Below, piece after piece: positions 17,101-24,806 of a stretch of DNA of 44,407 nucleotides (the stretch's first letter is position 1; each line of letters begins with the position of its first letter). The stretch spans positions 1-44,407 of the forward strand of contig JACKIT010000010.1 in assembly GCA_020638335.1 (NCBI GenBank). Reading direction: 5' to 3'. This stretch comes from Rhodospirillales bacterium (GTDB taxonomy: Bacteria > Pseudomonadota > Alphaproteobacteria > Micavibrionales > Micavibrionaceae). Position numbers and translations under genes: made by a program. The notes beneath the pieces are model-generated. The model worked only from the letters and a program-made list of their open reading frames with translations. It had not been told where the DNA came from and did not search any database.

Positions 17101-17263
17101 GCAAAGCTTCCTGAACATATGGCCGCGCAAACTCCATATCCAGCGGTGCCGAAAGCAATCGCCAACCCAAAACACACACAACCACGACCGCCAAAACGAC
17201 GCCAGCCGCCAAAGCTTCAACAAATATAAGACCACTACGTCTGCAGAAAAGCTTGAAATCCAT
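14105..17263 (-). CDS. Large AsmA-like / DUF3971-type envelope protein
   Basis: 1052 residues. One N-terminal hydrophobic segment (about residues 12-34, EALAAGVVLAVVVVCVLGW) acts as signal anchor, leaving a huge periplasmic part rich in beta-strand patterns. The first 150 residues resemble the DUF3971 opening of YhdP-like proteins (ISVSM-like HVSMDKIVLFWPDVREP). The last 200 residues hold an AsmA-type C-terminal domain (GVFDRNLIGVAEMTNFKVVDAPALAQLLGAMSLPG, then FDGTFDNAAHTMDVTGTIIPL). Members of this group span the periplasm as grooved bridges and are linked to phospholipid transport to the outer membrane. It is a single gene. Coding style is that of the core genome. Family call is good; transport role is inferred from relatives. 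Confidence 0.85.
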   Translation of the reverse strand: MDFKLFCRRSGLIFVEALAAGVVLAVVVVCVLGWRLLSAPLDMEFARPYVQEALRDEQSGIHVSMDKIVLFWPDVREPLLLGLQGASVYGPDGRVVASIDEAALGLNKAHLLMGQIRPEGLVLKRPSLRLIRNADNSFDIGVADMKTYGPVAPKEEEGAQGDYIEQILGVLAGDRNGPVADSLLSELRSFEIEEASLLVDDRVLALSWVLPRADIVIERVDGALRSKGIVDLPAESGAAPRLKFTAELGLASEAVDLDAVLENFDLSLLGQKIPELEILKTQDVLLNAQFKARIDKGMKLQRADLTVLSEAGALNIAELSAEPVAYKDLGVLAHYTAQNGQVDLKKVQVTISGVKLEGNADLRLSEAGAVNGPVRLEIERLAQSAIAPLWPAALAEDNSKEWIVDKLGDGIFSNVYAQGDLEVLAGADGRSVDLKNLVAGFEFDGMSVNYRAPLKPVTDAKGKGTFNLNSETLRVDIESAKVMGLAISEADVELVNIIEAGKGQADINLKLQGPAKSVFTYIRDEPIGVNSEIDVANVKGQADLQVNISLPTKSNIKIEDVDVNVRGALREAVLPNVVRGLALSEGPFDVSVKDNALRVKGKGRLGDQPIVLDYHEYLSAAGKPYAMQVKAALLATPALRDQFGMDLSSFLEGPVFADVTYTEYAGGRADAVVAADLTPAKMFVDPFDYEKQPGVKGETTLRAVLRNGELKEIVDLKGSAPSLSLESSVLRFRQKGEETELAGGKVSRFTLNETVARLEFEVGPSGQAKIVMDGPFLDARPFLDDEKEEGKPYDAPPMLISVAVDRMRTTDEETVQYAKLYIDIDGLGKINQMEMDGIAGAGDIYLRYKPDGSGKRVFRLEADDAGATLKAFDLYKGVRGGKLVIYGEPIHGVFDRNLIGVAEMTNFKVVDAPALAQLLGAMSLPGLMASLNGDEGLSFTKMEANFDWLYRPSGSLLVFKDGRTSGNSLGLTFDGTFDNAAHTMDVTGTIIPLSGINKVIGDIPLVGDILTGGTGALIAATYTMKGSSEDPKVSVNPLSVLTPGILRRVLFE

Positions 17264-17352
17264 GTCTTATTTTATGCCACGCTTGACTTAAGCCGCAAAG
17301 CCCTCATGTTAAAGAAACTGAAGTGAATATGAATTTTTGAAAGGACAACGCC

Positions 17353-17817
17353 ATGACAGAATTAAAAGTTGGAGACCCCGCCCCTAATTTCACCGCCCCC
17401 ACAGACGGCGATCGCGAACTTTCCCTATCGGATTTTAAAGGCCAAAAGATTGTCCTATATTTCTATCCCAAAGACGACACACCCGGTTGCACCAAGGAAA
17501 GTTGCGGCTTCAACGAAGCCCTGCAAGCTTTCAAAAAACTAGGCACAACCATCATCGGCATCTCCAAAGACTCACCAGCACGCCATGATAAATTCAAAGC
17601 AAAATACAATTTGAATTTCCCGCTCGTCTCCGATGAAAACACAGACATCTGCGAGCGCTATGGCGTCTGGAAAGAAAAAAATATGTACGGCAAAAAATAC
17701 ATGGGCATCGAACGCTCAACATTCCTGATCGATGAGGAAGGCAAAATTGCCGCTATCTGGCGCAAAGTCAAAGTCGACGACCACGTTGAAGAAGTGCAAA
17801 AAGAAATAAGAGGATAA
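17353..17817 (+). CDS. bcp: Thiol peroxidase Bcp / peroxiredoxin Q
   Basis: 154 residues. It reduces hydrogen peroxide and organic peroxides in the cytoplasm using thioredoxin. The peroxidatic Cys46 sits in TPGCTKESCGF, with the resolving Cys51 five residues later, as in the atypical two-Cys PrxQ class. FYPKDDTPGCT and STFLIDEEGKIAAIWRKVKVDDH are standard. An AAAGGA ribosome-binding site lies just upstream of the ATG. Divergent from the AsmA-like gene; the 90-bp gap must contain both promoters. The downstream gap holds copy 2 of the 145-bp repeat. Confidence 0.97.
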   Translation: MTELKVGDPAPNFTAPTDGDRELSLSDFKGQKIVLYFYPKDDTPGCTKESCGFNEALQAFKKLGTTIIGISKDSPARHDKFKAKYNLNFPLVSDENTDICERYGVWKEKNMYGKKYMGIERSTFLIDEEGKIAAIWRKVKVDDHVEEVQKEIRG

Positions 17818-17858
17818 GAAGCAAAACGGAAGTAAGAATTGATCTTAATTCACGCCAG

Positions 17859-18002
17859 TCTCAACTTTTTTCAACGCCCTGAAAAACAAGAAGAAACGAA
17901 ACCTCGTTTTTAAAACAGGGTCCATCGTACCGACTGCAAATCCCTATAGACCCCGCATTAAATGCAGGGTTTCGGTTTTTCTTCCGAAAACGAAGTTGAG
18001 AA
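17859..18002. repeat. 145-bp intergenic repeat, copy 2
   Basis: Matches 3446-3589 with three substitutions. Here it fills the gap between two convergent genes, bcp and the alpha/beta hydrolase, 18 bp from the latter's stop. Terminal inverted repeats and internal hairpins are kept. The AT-rich flanks share ATAGCGTTA at one end only. Confidence 0.85.
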
Positions 18003-18020
18003 TAGCGTTAATTCTTAATT

Positions 18021-18704
18021 CTACCCCGCCAGAGCGGTGACCATGTCTTCCAACCGAACCTGACGTCCAGCACCAGCTTTGTTCAAATGATCATGCATAT
18101 GATCAATAATCACATCATTATAGCCGTGGAAGAAATGATTGGCTCCATCAATCACGCGGTAATCAATATCAATACCTTTTTGTTGATGCAAACGCTCAAC
18201 AAACTCAGACACGAAAGATTCTTCGATCACGTCATCTTTAGCCCCATGCACCACCAGACCGGAAGTCGGGCACGGTGCAAGAAAGCTAAAATCTTCAGTA
18301 TTCGCAGGCGGAGCGACAGAAATAAAACCTTGAATTTCCGGGCGGCGCATCAAAAGCTGCATACCGATCCACGCGCCAAAAGAAAACCCGCCAACCCAAA
18401 CATATGGTGCATTCGGATTAATCTCCTGCATCCAGTCCAGCGCAGAAGCAGCATCGCTAAGCTCTCCCTCGCCTTGATCAAACAATCCTTGCGAACGGCC
18501 AACACCGCGGAAATTAAACCGCAAACACGAAAATCCGCGCGCTGCAAAGCCTTGGAACATATTGTAAGTAATTTTGTTATTCATCGTACCGCCATGCTCT
18601 GGACTCGGATGTAAAATCAGAGCGAGCGGGGCGTTTTTAACTTTTGAATGAGAATAGCGACCTTCAAGACGGCCCGCCGGACCATTGAAAATAACTTCTG
18701 GCAT
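18021..18704 (-). CDS. Alpha/beta hydrolase of the small serine-hydrolase type
   Basis: 227 residues without a signal peptide. The nucleophile elbow is GGFSFG with Ser108. The likely acid is Asp157 or Asp158 in HGAKDDVI, and the base is His190 in GANHFF. LRFNFRGVGRSQG and LHPSPEHGGTMNNKI are typical of a conserved bacterial subfamily of uncharacterised hydrolases near dienelactone hydrolase. Cytosolic esterase activity is likely, substrate unknown. It is convergent with bcp. An upstream hairpin-like stretch (TTTCGGGTTTGATTTTTTAAAACCGG) is imperfect. Confidence 0.88.
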   Translation of the reverse strand: MPEVIFNGPAGRLEGRYSHSKVKNAPLALILHPSPEHGGTMNNKITYNMFQGFAARGFSCLRFNFRGVGRSQGLFDQGEGELSDAASALDWMQEINPNAPYVWVGGFSFGAWIGMQLLMRRPEIQGFISVAPPANTEDFSFLAPCPTSGLVVHGAKDDVIEESFVSEFVERLHQQKGIDIDYRVIDGANHFFHGYNDVIIDHMHDHLNKAGAGRQVRLEDMVTALAG

Positions 18705-19061
18705 TTAGAGTCCCTAACTGTTTTCGGGTTTGATTTTTTAAAACCGGAACGAAGGAAATAAAAACCCCATCCCGATCCTGCTACATTTTAAAGCTGCCCC
18801 TATATAGAAAAAACATTCTGCACTGTCTATAAAAACATTACAACCTATTGATTCTGTTTGTGGATAATACCCGCTACAAATCGAATCATTTTCAGTCCAA
18901 GTAGCTCAAAATATGTACTATGTAAAAAACAGTCGCCCTTTTTCACAAAACTCACAAAAACGTACGACAAAAAAGAAAATTTCATAGTGCAAAAACGCCA
19001 AAGAACCTATAAAACATTAGACATTATTAATATAAACGAAAATTTAAAACCGTAAAAACGA
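18705..19061. other. 357-bp AT-rich divergent intergenic region
   Basis: It separates the hydrolase gene (leftward) from the Rrf2 regulator (rightward) and should hold both promoters. I see no convincing ORF, no repeat of the families above, and no clear IscR-type operator. TTGATT and GGATAATAC near 18848-18870 are poorly spaced for a promoter. Confidence 0.5.
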
Positions 19062-19526
19062 ATGCCCTCAACACTCACATTAAATTCACGCGGAGAATAC
19101 GCCGTAATGGCCATGATTGAGCTGGCCCGCAGCGGATCAAAACACCCCCTGCCGCTGGCTGACATCGCCGCGAACGCCGGAATTTCATTATCGTATCTGG
19201 AACAGCTGATTGCCGGTATGCGCCGTCACAAGCTCGTGAAAAGCTATCGCGGCCCCGGCGGTGGGTATCTTTTAAACAAGAGTGCCGATGAAATCATGAT
19301 TACCGATATTCTGCGCGCCAGCGAAGACAACACACCGGCAAAACGCAAAAAAACGAAAACCGGCAAAACAACGCCTTGTAAACATACCCATGCCTTATGG
19401 GAGCATATTGGTAAAATTTTATCAGCAACGCTGTGTGAAATCACATTACATGACGTACTGCACAATCAACTTGAACATCACCCGCATGCTCGTAAACTAT
19501 TTGAAACCATGGGTAAAATCGCTTAA
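19062..19526 (+). CDS. Rrf2/IscR-family regulator with a depleted Fe-S loop
   Basis: 154 residues. The N-terminal winged helix reads LNSRGEYAVMAMIELA, then ISLSYLEQLIAGMRRHKLVKSYRGPGGGYLL, the classic Rrf2 DNA-binding region. In IscR the following loop carries three cysteines and a histidine that bind [2Fe-2S]. Here the loop is lysine-rich (AKRKKTKTGKTT) and only Cys106, with His108/His110, remains. Cluster binding of the IscR type is therefore doubtful. Its place nine bases before the cysteine desulfurase gene indicates control of that operon. It could bind a cluster differently, or act as an apo-repressor. Confidence 0.9.
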   Translation: MPSTLTLNSRGEYAVMAMIELARSGSKHPLPLADIAANAGISLSYLEQLIAGMRRHKLVKSYRGPGGGYLLNKSADEIMITDILRASEDNTPAKRKKTKTGKTTPCKHTHALWEHIGKILSATLCEITLHDVLHNQLEHHPHARKLFETMGKIA

Positions 19527-19535
19527 ATAGCGACC

Positions 19536-20663
19536 ATGGATAAAAAAACCTACTTAGATTATAACGCCACCGCGCCAACGCGGCCTGAAGTCGTCAGAGC
19601 CGTATGTGAGGGCCTGCAAGCGCCGCACAACGCCTCTTCCGTCCACAGCTTTGGCCGCGAAGGACGTAAAATGGTTGAGCGCGCCCGCGAACAGGTTGCC
19701 GCCCTTATCGGCACGCCAGCCAATCAGGTTATTTTCAATTCCGGAGCGACAGAGGGCAACAACACAGTCCTACACCATTTTAAAGATGAGCGCATTTTGG
19801 TGAGTGCCATCGAACATCCTTCAGTCCTTAAAGCCCTAGAAAACATCGAAACCATCCCCGTACATAAAAACGGCACGCTCGATCTTGATGCACTGGAAAC
19901 CGCCCTGAAGGAAAAACCGACTGCCCTCGTCTCACTCATGCTGGTCAATAATGAAACCGGCGTGATCCAGCCTGTGGCCGAAGCCGGCGCGCTCGCCCAT
20001 AAATACGGAAGCCTATTTCATTGCGACGCAGTGCAAGCCGCTGGGCGCATCCCCATCAATATGGCCATACTTGGCATCGATTTCCTCACGCTTTCAGCCC
20101 ATAAAATCGGCGGCCCTCAAGGGGTCGGAGCACTTGCGCTTGGTATTTGTGGCATAACGCCTACCCTTCTCCACGGCGGCGGACAGGAAAAACAAGCCCG
20201 CGCCGGCACTGAAAACGTCGCAGGGATTACCGGCTTTGGCCTCGCCGCAGAGCTGGCGAAAAATGAATTATCCTCCTACACAGCGAAATACAGCGCACTC
20301 CAATCTCCCTTGGAAAACGCATTATGTAAAATAAATAACTTGAAAATCCACGGCCAGAATACCTCAAGAATCGCTAACACGACACTGCTCTCCCTGCCCG
20401 GCGCATCCTCCGAAACATTGCTCATAGCGCTCGACCTCGAAGGCATCGCCGTATCCAACGGCTCAGCCTGCTCATCGGGCCGCGTCCAGCCCAGCCACGT
20501 TCTCAAAGCCATGGGCGCAAGCGATGAAGAAACCACAAGCGCCATACGCATCTCGACCGGATGGAACACAACCCAAAACGATATTGATCGCTTTATCAAA
20601 GTCTGGCAAAACATCACCGATCGTCTTAAAGCATCCCCGCGCAGGCGGGGATCTAACGCATAA
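19536..20663 (+). CDS. iscS: Cysteine desulfurase (IscS/NifS family)
   Basis: 375 residues. A PLP enzyme that moves sulfur from cysteine to its own active-site Cys for Fe-S clusters and tRNA thiolation. The PLP lysine is Lys190 (LSAHKIGGPQG) and the persulfide Cys312 lies in SNGSACSSGR. It starts nine bases after the Rrf2 stop, so they form an operon, with the ferredoxin gene next. The final residues (KASPRRRGSNA) are encoded by a CATCCCCGC/GCGGGGAT palindrome, meaning a repeat has supplied the C-terminus. Group I or II assignment is uncertain; the sequence is closer to NifS-like forms. It may also feed MnmA, 2.3 kb away. Confidence 0.94.
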   Translation: MDKKTYLDYNATAPTRPEVVRAVCEGLQAPHNASSVHSFGREGRKMVERAREQVAALIGTPANQVIFNSGATEGNNTVLHHFKDERILVSAIEHPSVLKALENIETIPVHKNGTLDLDALETALKEKPTALVSLMLVNNETGVIQPVAEAGALAHKYGSLFHCDAVQAAGRIPINMAILGIDFLTLSAHKIGGPQGVGALALGICGITPTLLHGGGQEKQARAGTENVAGITGFGLAAELAKNELSSYTAKYSALQSPLENALCKINNLKIHGQNTSRIANTTLLSLPGASSETLLIALDLEGIAVSNGSACSSGRVQPSHVLKAMGASDEETTSAIRISTGWNTTQNDIDRFIKVWQNITDRLKASPRRRGSNA

Positions 20664-20698
20664 ACTAAAAAAGATCCCCATTTTCATGGGGATGCCAG
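20632..20698. repeat. Two palindromes over the iscS stop codon
   Basis: Arms ATCCCCGC/GCGGGGAT (20633-20652) lie inside the iscS coding end; arms ATCCCCAT/ATGGGGAT (20674-20693) lie in the short gap before the ferredoxin gene. The second could sequester the upstream GGGGATG start or act as an attenuator. Confidence 0.6.
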
Positions 20699-20709
20699 GA
20701 AAAAGAAAA

Positions 20710-21048
20710 ATGCCCCAAATCACTTTTTTGCATAAAGACGGCTCAGCGCAAACCGTACAGGCCGAAGACAACTGGTCTATCATGCAGATCGCCGTTGAGC
20801 ATAAGATCAAGGGCATAGAAGGCGCCTGCGGCGGATCAATGGCCTGCGCCACCTGCCACGTCTATATCCACCCCGACTGGATCAAGCGCGTAAACGCCGC
20901 TGATAACGAACAATGCGAAGAAGAAGAGGACATGCTCGACATGGCCTTCGATGTGCGTGAAAATTCACGGCTTGGCTGCCAGGTCAAGCTCACCGAAGAC
21001 CTCGATGGCCTGATCGTCGCCCTGCCCGGCACGAAAAACTGGGAGTAA
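20710..21048 (+). CDS. fdx: Adrenodoxin-type [2Fe-2S] ferredoxin
   Basis: 112 residues from MPQITFLHKDGSAQTVQ; in-frame upstream ATGs lie in the repeat and add nothing recognisable. Cluster cysteines are Cys40, Cys46, Cys49 and Cys90, giving C-x5-C-x2-C and a distal Cys as in ISC-type ferredoxins and adrenodoxin. Acidic residues (CEEEEDMLDMA) form the usual partner-binding face. It follows iscS by 46 bp in the same operon and likely gives electrons for Fe-S assembly. IscU, IscA, HscA and HscB are not in the window. Confidence 0.95.
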   Translation: MPQITFLHKDGSAQTVQAEDNWSIMQIAVEHKIKGIEGACGGSMACATCHVYIHPDWIKRVNAADNEQCEEEEDMLDMAFDVRENSRLGCQVKLTEDLDGLIVALPGTKNWE

Positions 21049-21101
21049 TAGCGACAAAGAATATATAGTGCCTCGCATTAAGAACGAGATACCATAACCG
21101 T

Positions 21102-21191
21102 ACACCCCCACCCAAACCCTCCCCCTCGAGGGGGAGGGATGAGGAGGGTTAGCGAACGTATGTGAGCTTAGCCGTAGCTGGGTGGGGGTGT
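21102..21191. repeat. GC-rich nested palindrome
   Basis: Outer arms ACACCCCCACCC (21102-21113) pair perfectly with GGGTGGGGGTGT (21180-21191). They enclose the near-perfect palindrome CCCTCCCCCTCGAGGGGGAGGG (21117-21138). Same family as the insertions in tsaC. It separates the ferredoxin gene from the Dabb gene and probably ends or weakens transcription between them. A short direct repeat CCTCGCATTAAGAA at 21071-21084 also occurs at 1248-1261. Confidence 0.75.
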
Positions 21192-21273
21192 GGAGATTTT
21201 TAAGCGGGATGTGTATAAAGGATATTTTAGGAAAGCAAAAACGCCCTAAAAAACAAACAGAAAGCAATTTTAC

Positions 21274-21561
21274 ATGATCCGGCATATTGTAATGTTTAGC
21301 GCCAAGAACAAGGACGATCTCGATACAATCGAAAGCGGATTAATGAACCTGACGCACATTCCTGACGCAAAAATCGAGATCACCCGCAATGAAAAAGCCG
21401 ACCAGCTCGGCAATGACATCGATATTGTCGTCTATGGCGAATTCCCTAATCTCGAAACTCTCAACGCCTATAAACGCCACCCGCTCTACGAAAAGTCTAC
21501 CTCCATCGTCCGCCCCTTGCGCGAACTGCGCTTTGCCGCCGATATTGAATCAAAAACATAA
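21274..21561 (+). CDS. Dabb (stress-responsive alpha/beta-barrel) domain protein
   Basis: 95 residues forming one ferredoxin-like dimeric alpha/beta-barrel domain: MIRHIVMFSAKN at the start, GNDIDIVVYGEFPNLETLNAYKRHPLY in the middle. The VYGEF and HPLY pattern is typical of Dabb proteins. They form dimers and range from stress proteins to cyclases; a biochemical role cannot be named. No close operon partner; the neighbours are separated by a palindromic repeat and a 91-bp gap. Confidence 0.85.
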   Translation: MIRHIVMFSAKNKDDLDTIESGLMNLTHIPDAKIEITRNEKADQLGNDIDIVVYGEFPNLETLNAYKRHPLYEKSTSIVRPLRELRFAADIESKT

Positions 21562-21652
21562 TTTAATTCAATTTTGAATCGATTCCGAAACGAAATTTCC
21601 CAAACCACCCCTCAGCCCATGCTATACTAAAAATCTACATAGGAGGTTTTCC

Positions 21653-22057
21653 ATGCTCCCGCATAAAATCCTCGTCATTGACGACAACGCATTCATTCTC
21701 AAACTGGTTCACGATATTCTTGATCGTTATGGCTACGTCGTATTCACCGCCCGCACAGGTCTGGGCGGATACGAAGTCGCCTGTAACGAACACCCGGATC
21801 TGATTATCCTTGATCTACGCCTAGAAGATATCGGTGGCCTTAAAGTTTTGGACAAAATCAAAGACAACAACGCCATAAAAGCTATCCCCGTCGCAATGCT
21901 CAGCAGCGAAAACAACTATCACGAAATCCTCAAGAGTCTGGCTTTCGGGGCTGAGGACTATATTGTCAAACCATTCAAACAAAGTACGCTGACAAAAAAA
22001 GTCTTGAGGTTATTGCACCGCCAACCACGAGCAAAACACGAATTCGTCTATGTCTAG
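21653..22057 (+). CDS. Single-domain response regulator (CheY-like receiver)
   Basis: 134 residues covering one receiver domain. Acidic pocket Asp10/Asp11, phospho-acceptor Asp54 in LIILDLR, Ser84 in AMLSSE and Lys106 in VKPF are all present, so phosphorylation should work. No output domain. A strong AGGAGG site lies six bases before the ATG and a TATACT box is at 21623-21628. The kinase is not adjacent. The last 15 residues (RQPRAKHEFVYV) form a short tail. It may act in phosphorelay or motility; the CheD-like gene is 17 kb away, which gives no firm link. Confidence 0.92.
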   Translation: MLPHKILVIDDNAFILKLVHDILDRYGYVVFTARTGLGGYEVACNEHPDLIILDLRLEDIGGLKVLDKIKDNNAIKAIPVAMLSSENNYHEILKSLAFGAEDYIVKPFKQSTLTKKVLRLLHRQPRAKHEFVYV

Positions 22058-22120
22058 GTCCTGACCCTAACCCGGCAAAAAACGCATTTCACCGCCGATA
22101 TAGAAGTGACAACCTAAAAC

Positions 22121-22846
22121 CTAATGAGAAGGGATAAGACCGCCCAAATCAAAATCTCTGACAATTTCTTCCAATTTCTCTTCATCATCACGGCTATATC
22201 CGCTCGGAGGTTCGTTCCCATATGTATCAAGATCATAAACAGATTCATAAAACTGAACCATCAAATCTCCTTCGCCGCGCATGCACGACACACGCAAAGA
22301 GTCTCCCCAAAAATCACAACTGCCTCTATCTTTATCCAAATAATTTGATTCCGCAGCAACTTTCCAAAAATAAAAGGCTTGAGACAAAGGCGTAGCCTCA
22401 AAAAAATCTGCTGACGATATTTCACCAAGCTCTTCCCGAAGAGCCCTCTTTGATGCCACTGTAAGCTGAGAATACGCAAAATCACGCAAACTTGAAGCCT
22501 CATAAACAAGAAAACCTTTAGCTTTAGTAAAAAAATCCCGCAGCGTTTGGTAGCTATCATTCTGACTGGCCATAAAATCCTGCAAAACTGTGCTATCCCT
22601 GCCGTAAATTGGCTTAATCTTACGCGCGCAATGATTAAATTCATCAATCAGCACAAGATCAAAATTACTCCCAAACCCTTTTTCAAGAATTATTTTTTCA
22701 ATGCGCTCTTTCGTTTCACGCGCATGCTGTGAAAACTTTCCCGAAAAGAAGAATTCAGGATTTTGATCGATAATTGCCAACTCTTTTTGCTTAAAAGCAA
22801 AACCAAGCCATTTTTGTAATATCTGGCGTCTAATATATGAAAACAT
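22121..22846 (-). CDS. Protein of unknown function, about 241 residues
   Basis: Starts MFSYIRRQILQKWLGFAF; I prefer this ATG because the frame upstream runs through a promoter-like stretch (TTGACA at 22882-22877 and TATAGT at 22861-22856 on this strand, spacing 15). The sequence is soluble and helix-rich, with NCARKIKPIYGRDSTV-like conserved-looking parts (FNHCARKIKPIYGRD) and an acidic C-terminus (SRDDEEKLEEIVRDFDLGGLIPSH). No family recognised. It is more AT-rich than mnmA, with which it is divergent. Not an operon member. Confidence 0.6.
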   Translation of the reverse strand: MFSYIRRQILQKWLGFAFKQKELAIIDQNPEFFFSGKFSQHARETKERIEKIILEKGFGSNFDLVLIDEFNHCARKIKPIYGRDSTVLQDFMASQNDSYQTLRDFFTKAKGFLVYEASSLRDFAYSQLTVASKRALREELGEISSADFFEATPLSQAFYFWKVAAESNYLDKDRGSCDFWGDSLRVSCMRGEGDLMVQFYESVYDLDTYGNEPPSGYSRDDEEKLEEIVRDFDLGGLIPSH

Positions 22847-22936
22847 GGCACACTTACTATATTCGATTTTGTAATATGTCAACAAAAACCGGGAAATCTG
22901 GACTTTTCCACGCCAAACGCTTATATAACCCCCGTT

Positions 22937-24091
22937 ATGAATAGCCTAGGCATAAACAAAGCCCCCAAGGACACGCGCGTAGTCGTGGCCATGTCCGGCG
23001 GCGTCGACTCCTCCGTCGCCGCAGCGCTTTTGCATGAGCAAGGCTATGATGTCGTCGGCGTCACGCTCCAGCTTTTCGATTACGGTCAGGCCGTGGCCAA
23101 ATCCAAAACCTGCTGCGCCGGACAAGATATTTATGATGCGAAGAAGGTCGCCGACAAATGCGACTTCCCCCACTACGTCTTGAATTACGAAAGCAATTTT
23201 AAGCAAAGCGTTATCGACGATTTCGCCGAAAGCTATATGCGTGGCCAAACGCCAATCCCGTGCGTCAAATGCAACCAGAGCGTCAAATTCCACGATCTGT
23301 TGCAGGTCGCAAAAGACCTCGGCGCCGATTGCATGGCCACCGGCCACTACATAAAGCGCGTGGTGAATGATAACGGCATCGCCGAGCTCCACCGTGCCCA
23401 CGATCACGGCAAAGACCAGAGCTATTTCCTCTTCGCCACCACGCAGGAACAGCTCGACTTCCTGCGCTTCCCCTTGGGCGGCTGGAGCAAGGATAAGACA
23501 AGGCAAGAGGCACAGCGTCTCGGGCTCGTCACCGCCGACAAACCTGACAGCCAGGACATCTGCTTCGTCCCGCATGGCGACTATGCGCGTGTAGTCAAAA
23601 AAATCCGCCCCGAGGCGGAAAAGCCCGGCGACATTGTCCATATCGATGGCCGCATTATCGGCACACATGAGGGCATCATTCACTACACCATCGGTCAACG
23701 CAAAGGCTTAGGCATCGGCGGCGGGGTGAGTGAAAACAACGAGCCTTTATACGTCGTGCAGATCGACCCTGCGACCAACACCGTCATCGTCGGACCCAAA
23801 GAGGCGCTGGCCCGCGATATTCTGTATCTCGAAGATTGCAACTGGCTGTATGACACCAAAAACCTGAAGGTAAAAAAAGGCTGCGCATTCCTCCCGGTCA
23901 CAGTGAAGTTCCGCTCTGTCATGCAACCAACCCCTGCCGTTTTAAACACGGAAAAAAATGAAATCCAACTAGACCAACCCCAATACGGCATATCACCAGG
24001 CCAGGCCGCCGTATGCTATCTCAACGATCGCGTCCTCGGCGGCGGCTGGATCACCGGCGCAAACCGGAAACCCGCACAAAACGCCGCCTAA
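22937..24091 (+). CDS. mnmA: tRNA-specific 2-thiouridylase
   Basis: 384 residues. Inserts sulfur at U34 of Lys, Glu and Gln tRNAs, using ATP and sulfur passed on from a cysteine desulfurase. PP-loop SGGVDSS is at residues 20-26. Catalytic cysteines are Cys112 in PCVKCN and Cys209 in SQDICFVP. The HYTIGQRKGLGIGG block and C-terminal PGQAAVCYL are standard. A separate transcription unit, but iscS is 2.3 kb upstream, consistent with a shared sulfur theme. Length is close to the alphaproteobacterial norm. Confidence 0.97.
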   Translation: MNSLGINKAPKDTRVVVAMSGGVDSSVAAALLHEQGYDVVGVTLQLFDYGQAVAKSKTCCAGQDIYDAKKVADKCDFPHYVLNYESNFKQSVIDDFAESYMRGQTPIPCVKCNQSVKFHDLLQVAKDLGADCMATGHYIKRVVNDNGIAELHRAHDHGKDQSYFLFATTQEQLDFLRFPLGGWSKDKTRQEAQRLGLVTADKPDSQDICFVPHGDYARVVKKIRPEAEKPGDIVHIDGRIIGTHEGIIHYTIGQRKGLGIGGGVSENNEPLYVVQIDPATNTVIVGPKEALARDILYLEDCNWLYDTKNLKVKKGCAFLPVTVKFRSVMQPTPAVLNTEKNEIQLDQPQYGISPGQAAVCYLNDRVLGGGWITGANRKPAQNAA

Positions 24092-24214
24092 ACCAAAGCA
24101 TTCCAACAGTTCCGCACTTCCACCATAAAACCGCCTTATTCGCCGCGTTAACCGTCTCTTAATAGTTTATTATGTATAATATAGCCATGGCTTAACCAGA
24201 AAAGGCTTTGTACA

Positions 24215-24673
24215 GTGGCAGATCTAAAGGACATCACATTAGCAAGCTATAACAGCGCAGGCGCTAGTGAATACACGCGAAACCGACTGAACAAAATCCA
24301 TCAAGAGATGGGCCGCGGATCTTCCATTGACTCAGAAATTAAAACCGAAGGCCCAAAAGCAGAATTCACCAAATGTGCCGACCCGGTTTGCACCTTCATG
24401 AACCAATATAATGACATTAACGAAGCTCTTGAACGCGATGGCGGGGTCATCAGTGAAATTTCGTCTTGGGGAATCAACGCTAATAATTTTGACGATGTCA
24501 TAACAATGGCTAAGAAAGGACTCATCCCCGAAGAAATAAGCGACAAAGTCAACGACGCCATCAAGCAAGTCAAAGATAACCCGGAAAATTACCGAGTTGA
24601 AAAAACATGGGTCCAGGGATACGAAAGCACCGCCGCTGACAACAGAATGGAACTCCCGGGACCATCCTCCTAA
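24215..24673 (+). CDS. Orphan protein of unknown function, 152 residues (GTG start)
   Basis: Begins with GTG at 24215, preceded by AAAGG at about eleven bases. A perfect TATAAT lies at 24175-24180. The product is soluble, polar and mostly helical (DDVITMAKKGLIPEEISDKVNDAIKQVKDNPENY), with two cysteines in KCADPVCTF. No signal peptide, no known domain. It is followed in the same orientation by another orphan after 133 bp. Both sit between mnmA and the start of the island and could be lineage-specific. Confidence 0.6.
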   Translation: MADLKDITLASYNSAGASEYTRNRLNKIHQEMGRGSSIDSEIKTEGPKAEFTKCADPVCTFMNQYNDINEALERDGGVISEISSWGINANNFDDVITMAKKGLIPEEISDKVNDAIKQVKDNPENYRVEKTWVQGYESTAADNRMELPGPSS

Positions 24674-24806
24674 AAATAACCACCATCAAAAAATCAGCTA
24701 AAAACATTGCTCACAGCCATAATCCGTAATTTACCTTAATCATTTTTTAACATCTGAAATATTATTATGTCAAAGAGGGAGAAATACGCTCAAGAGGGCA
24801 TTTAAC

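Noticed and set aside
18858..19055. 65-codon frame upstream of the Rrf2 gene
   Set aside because: Lys/Asn-rich reading of AT-rich promoter DNA without a ribosome-binding site.
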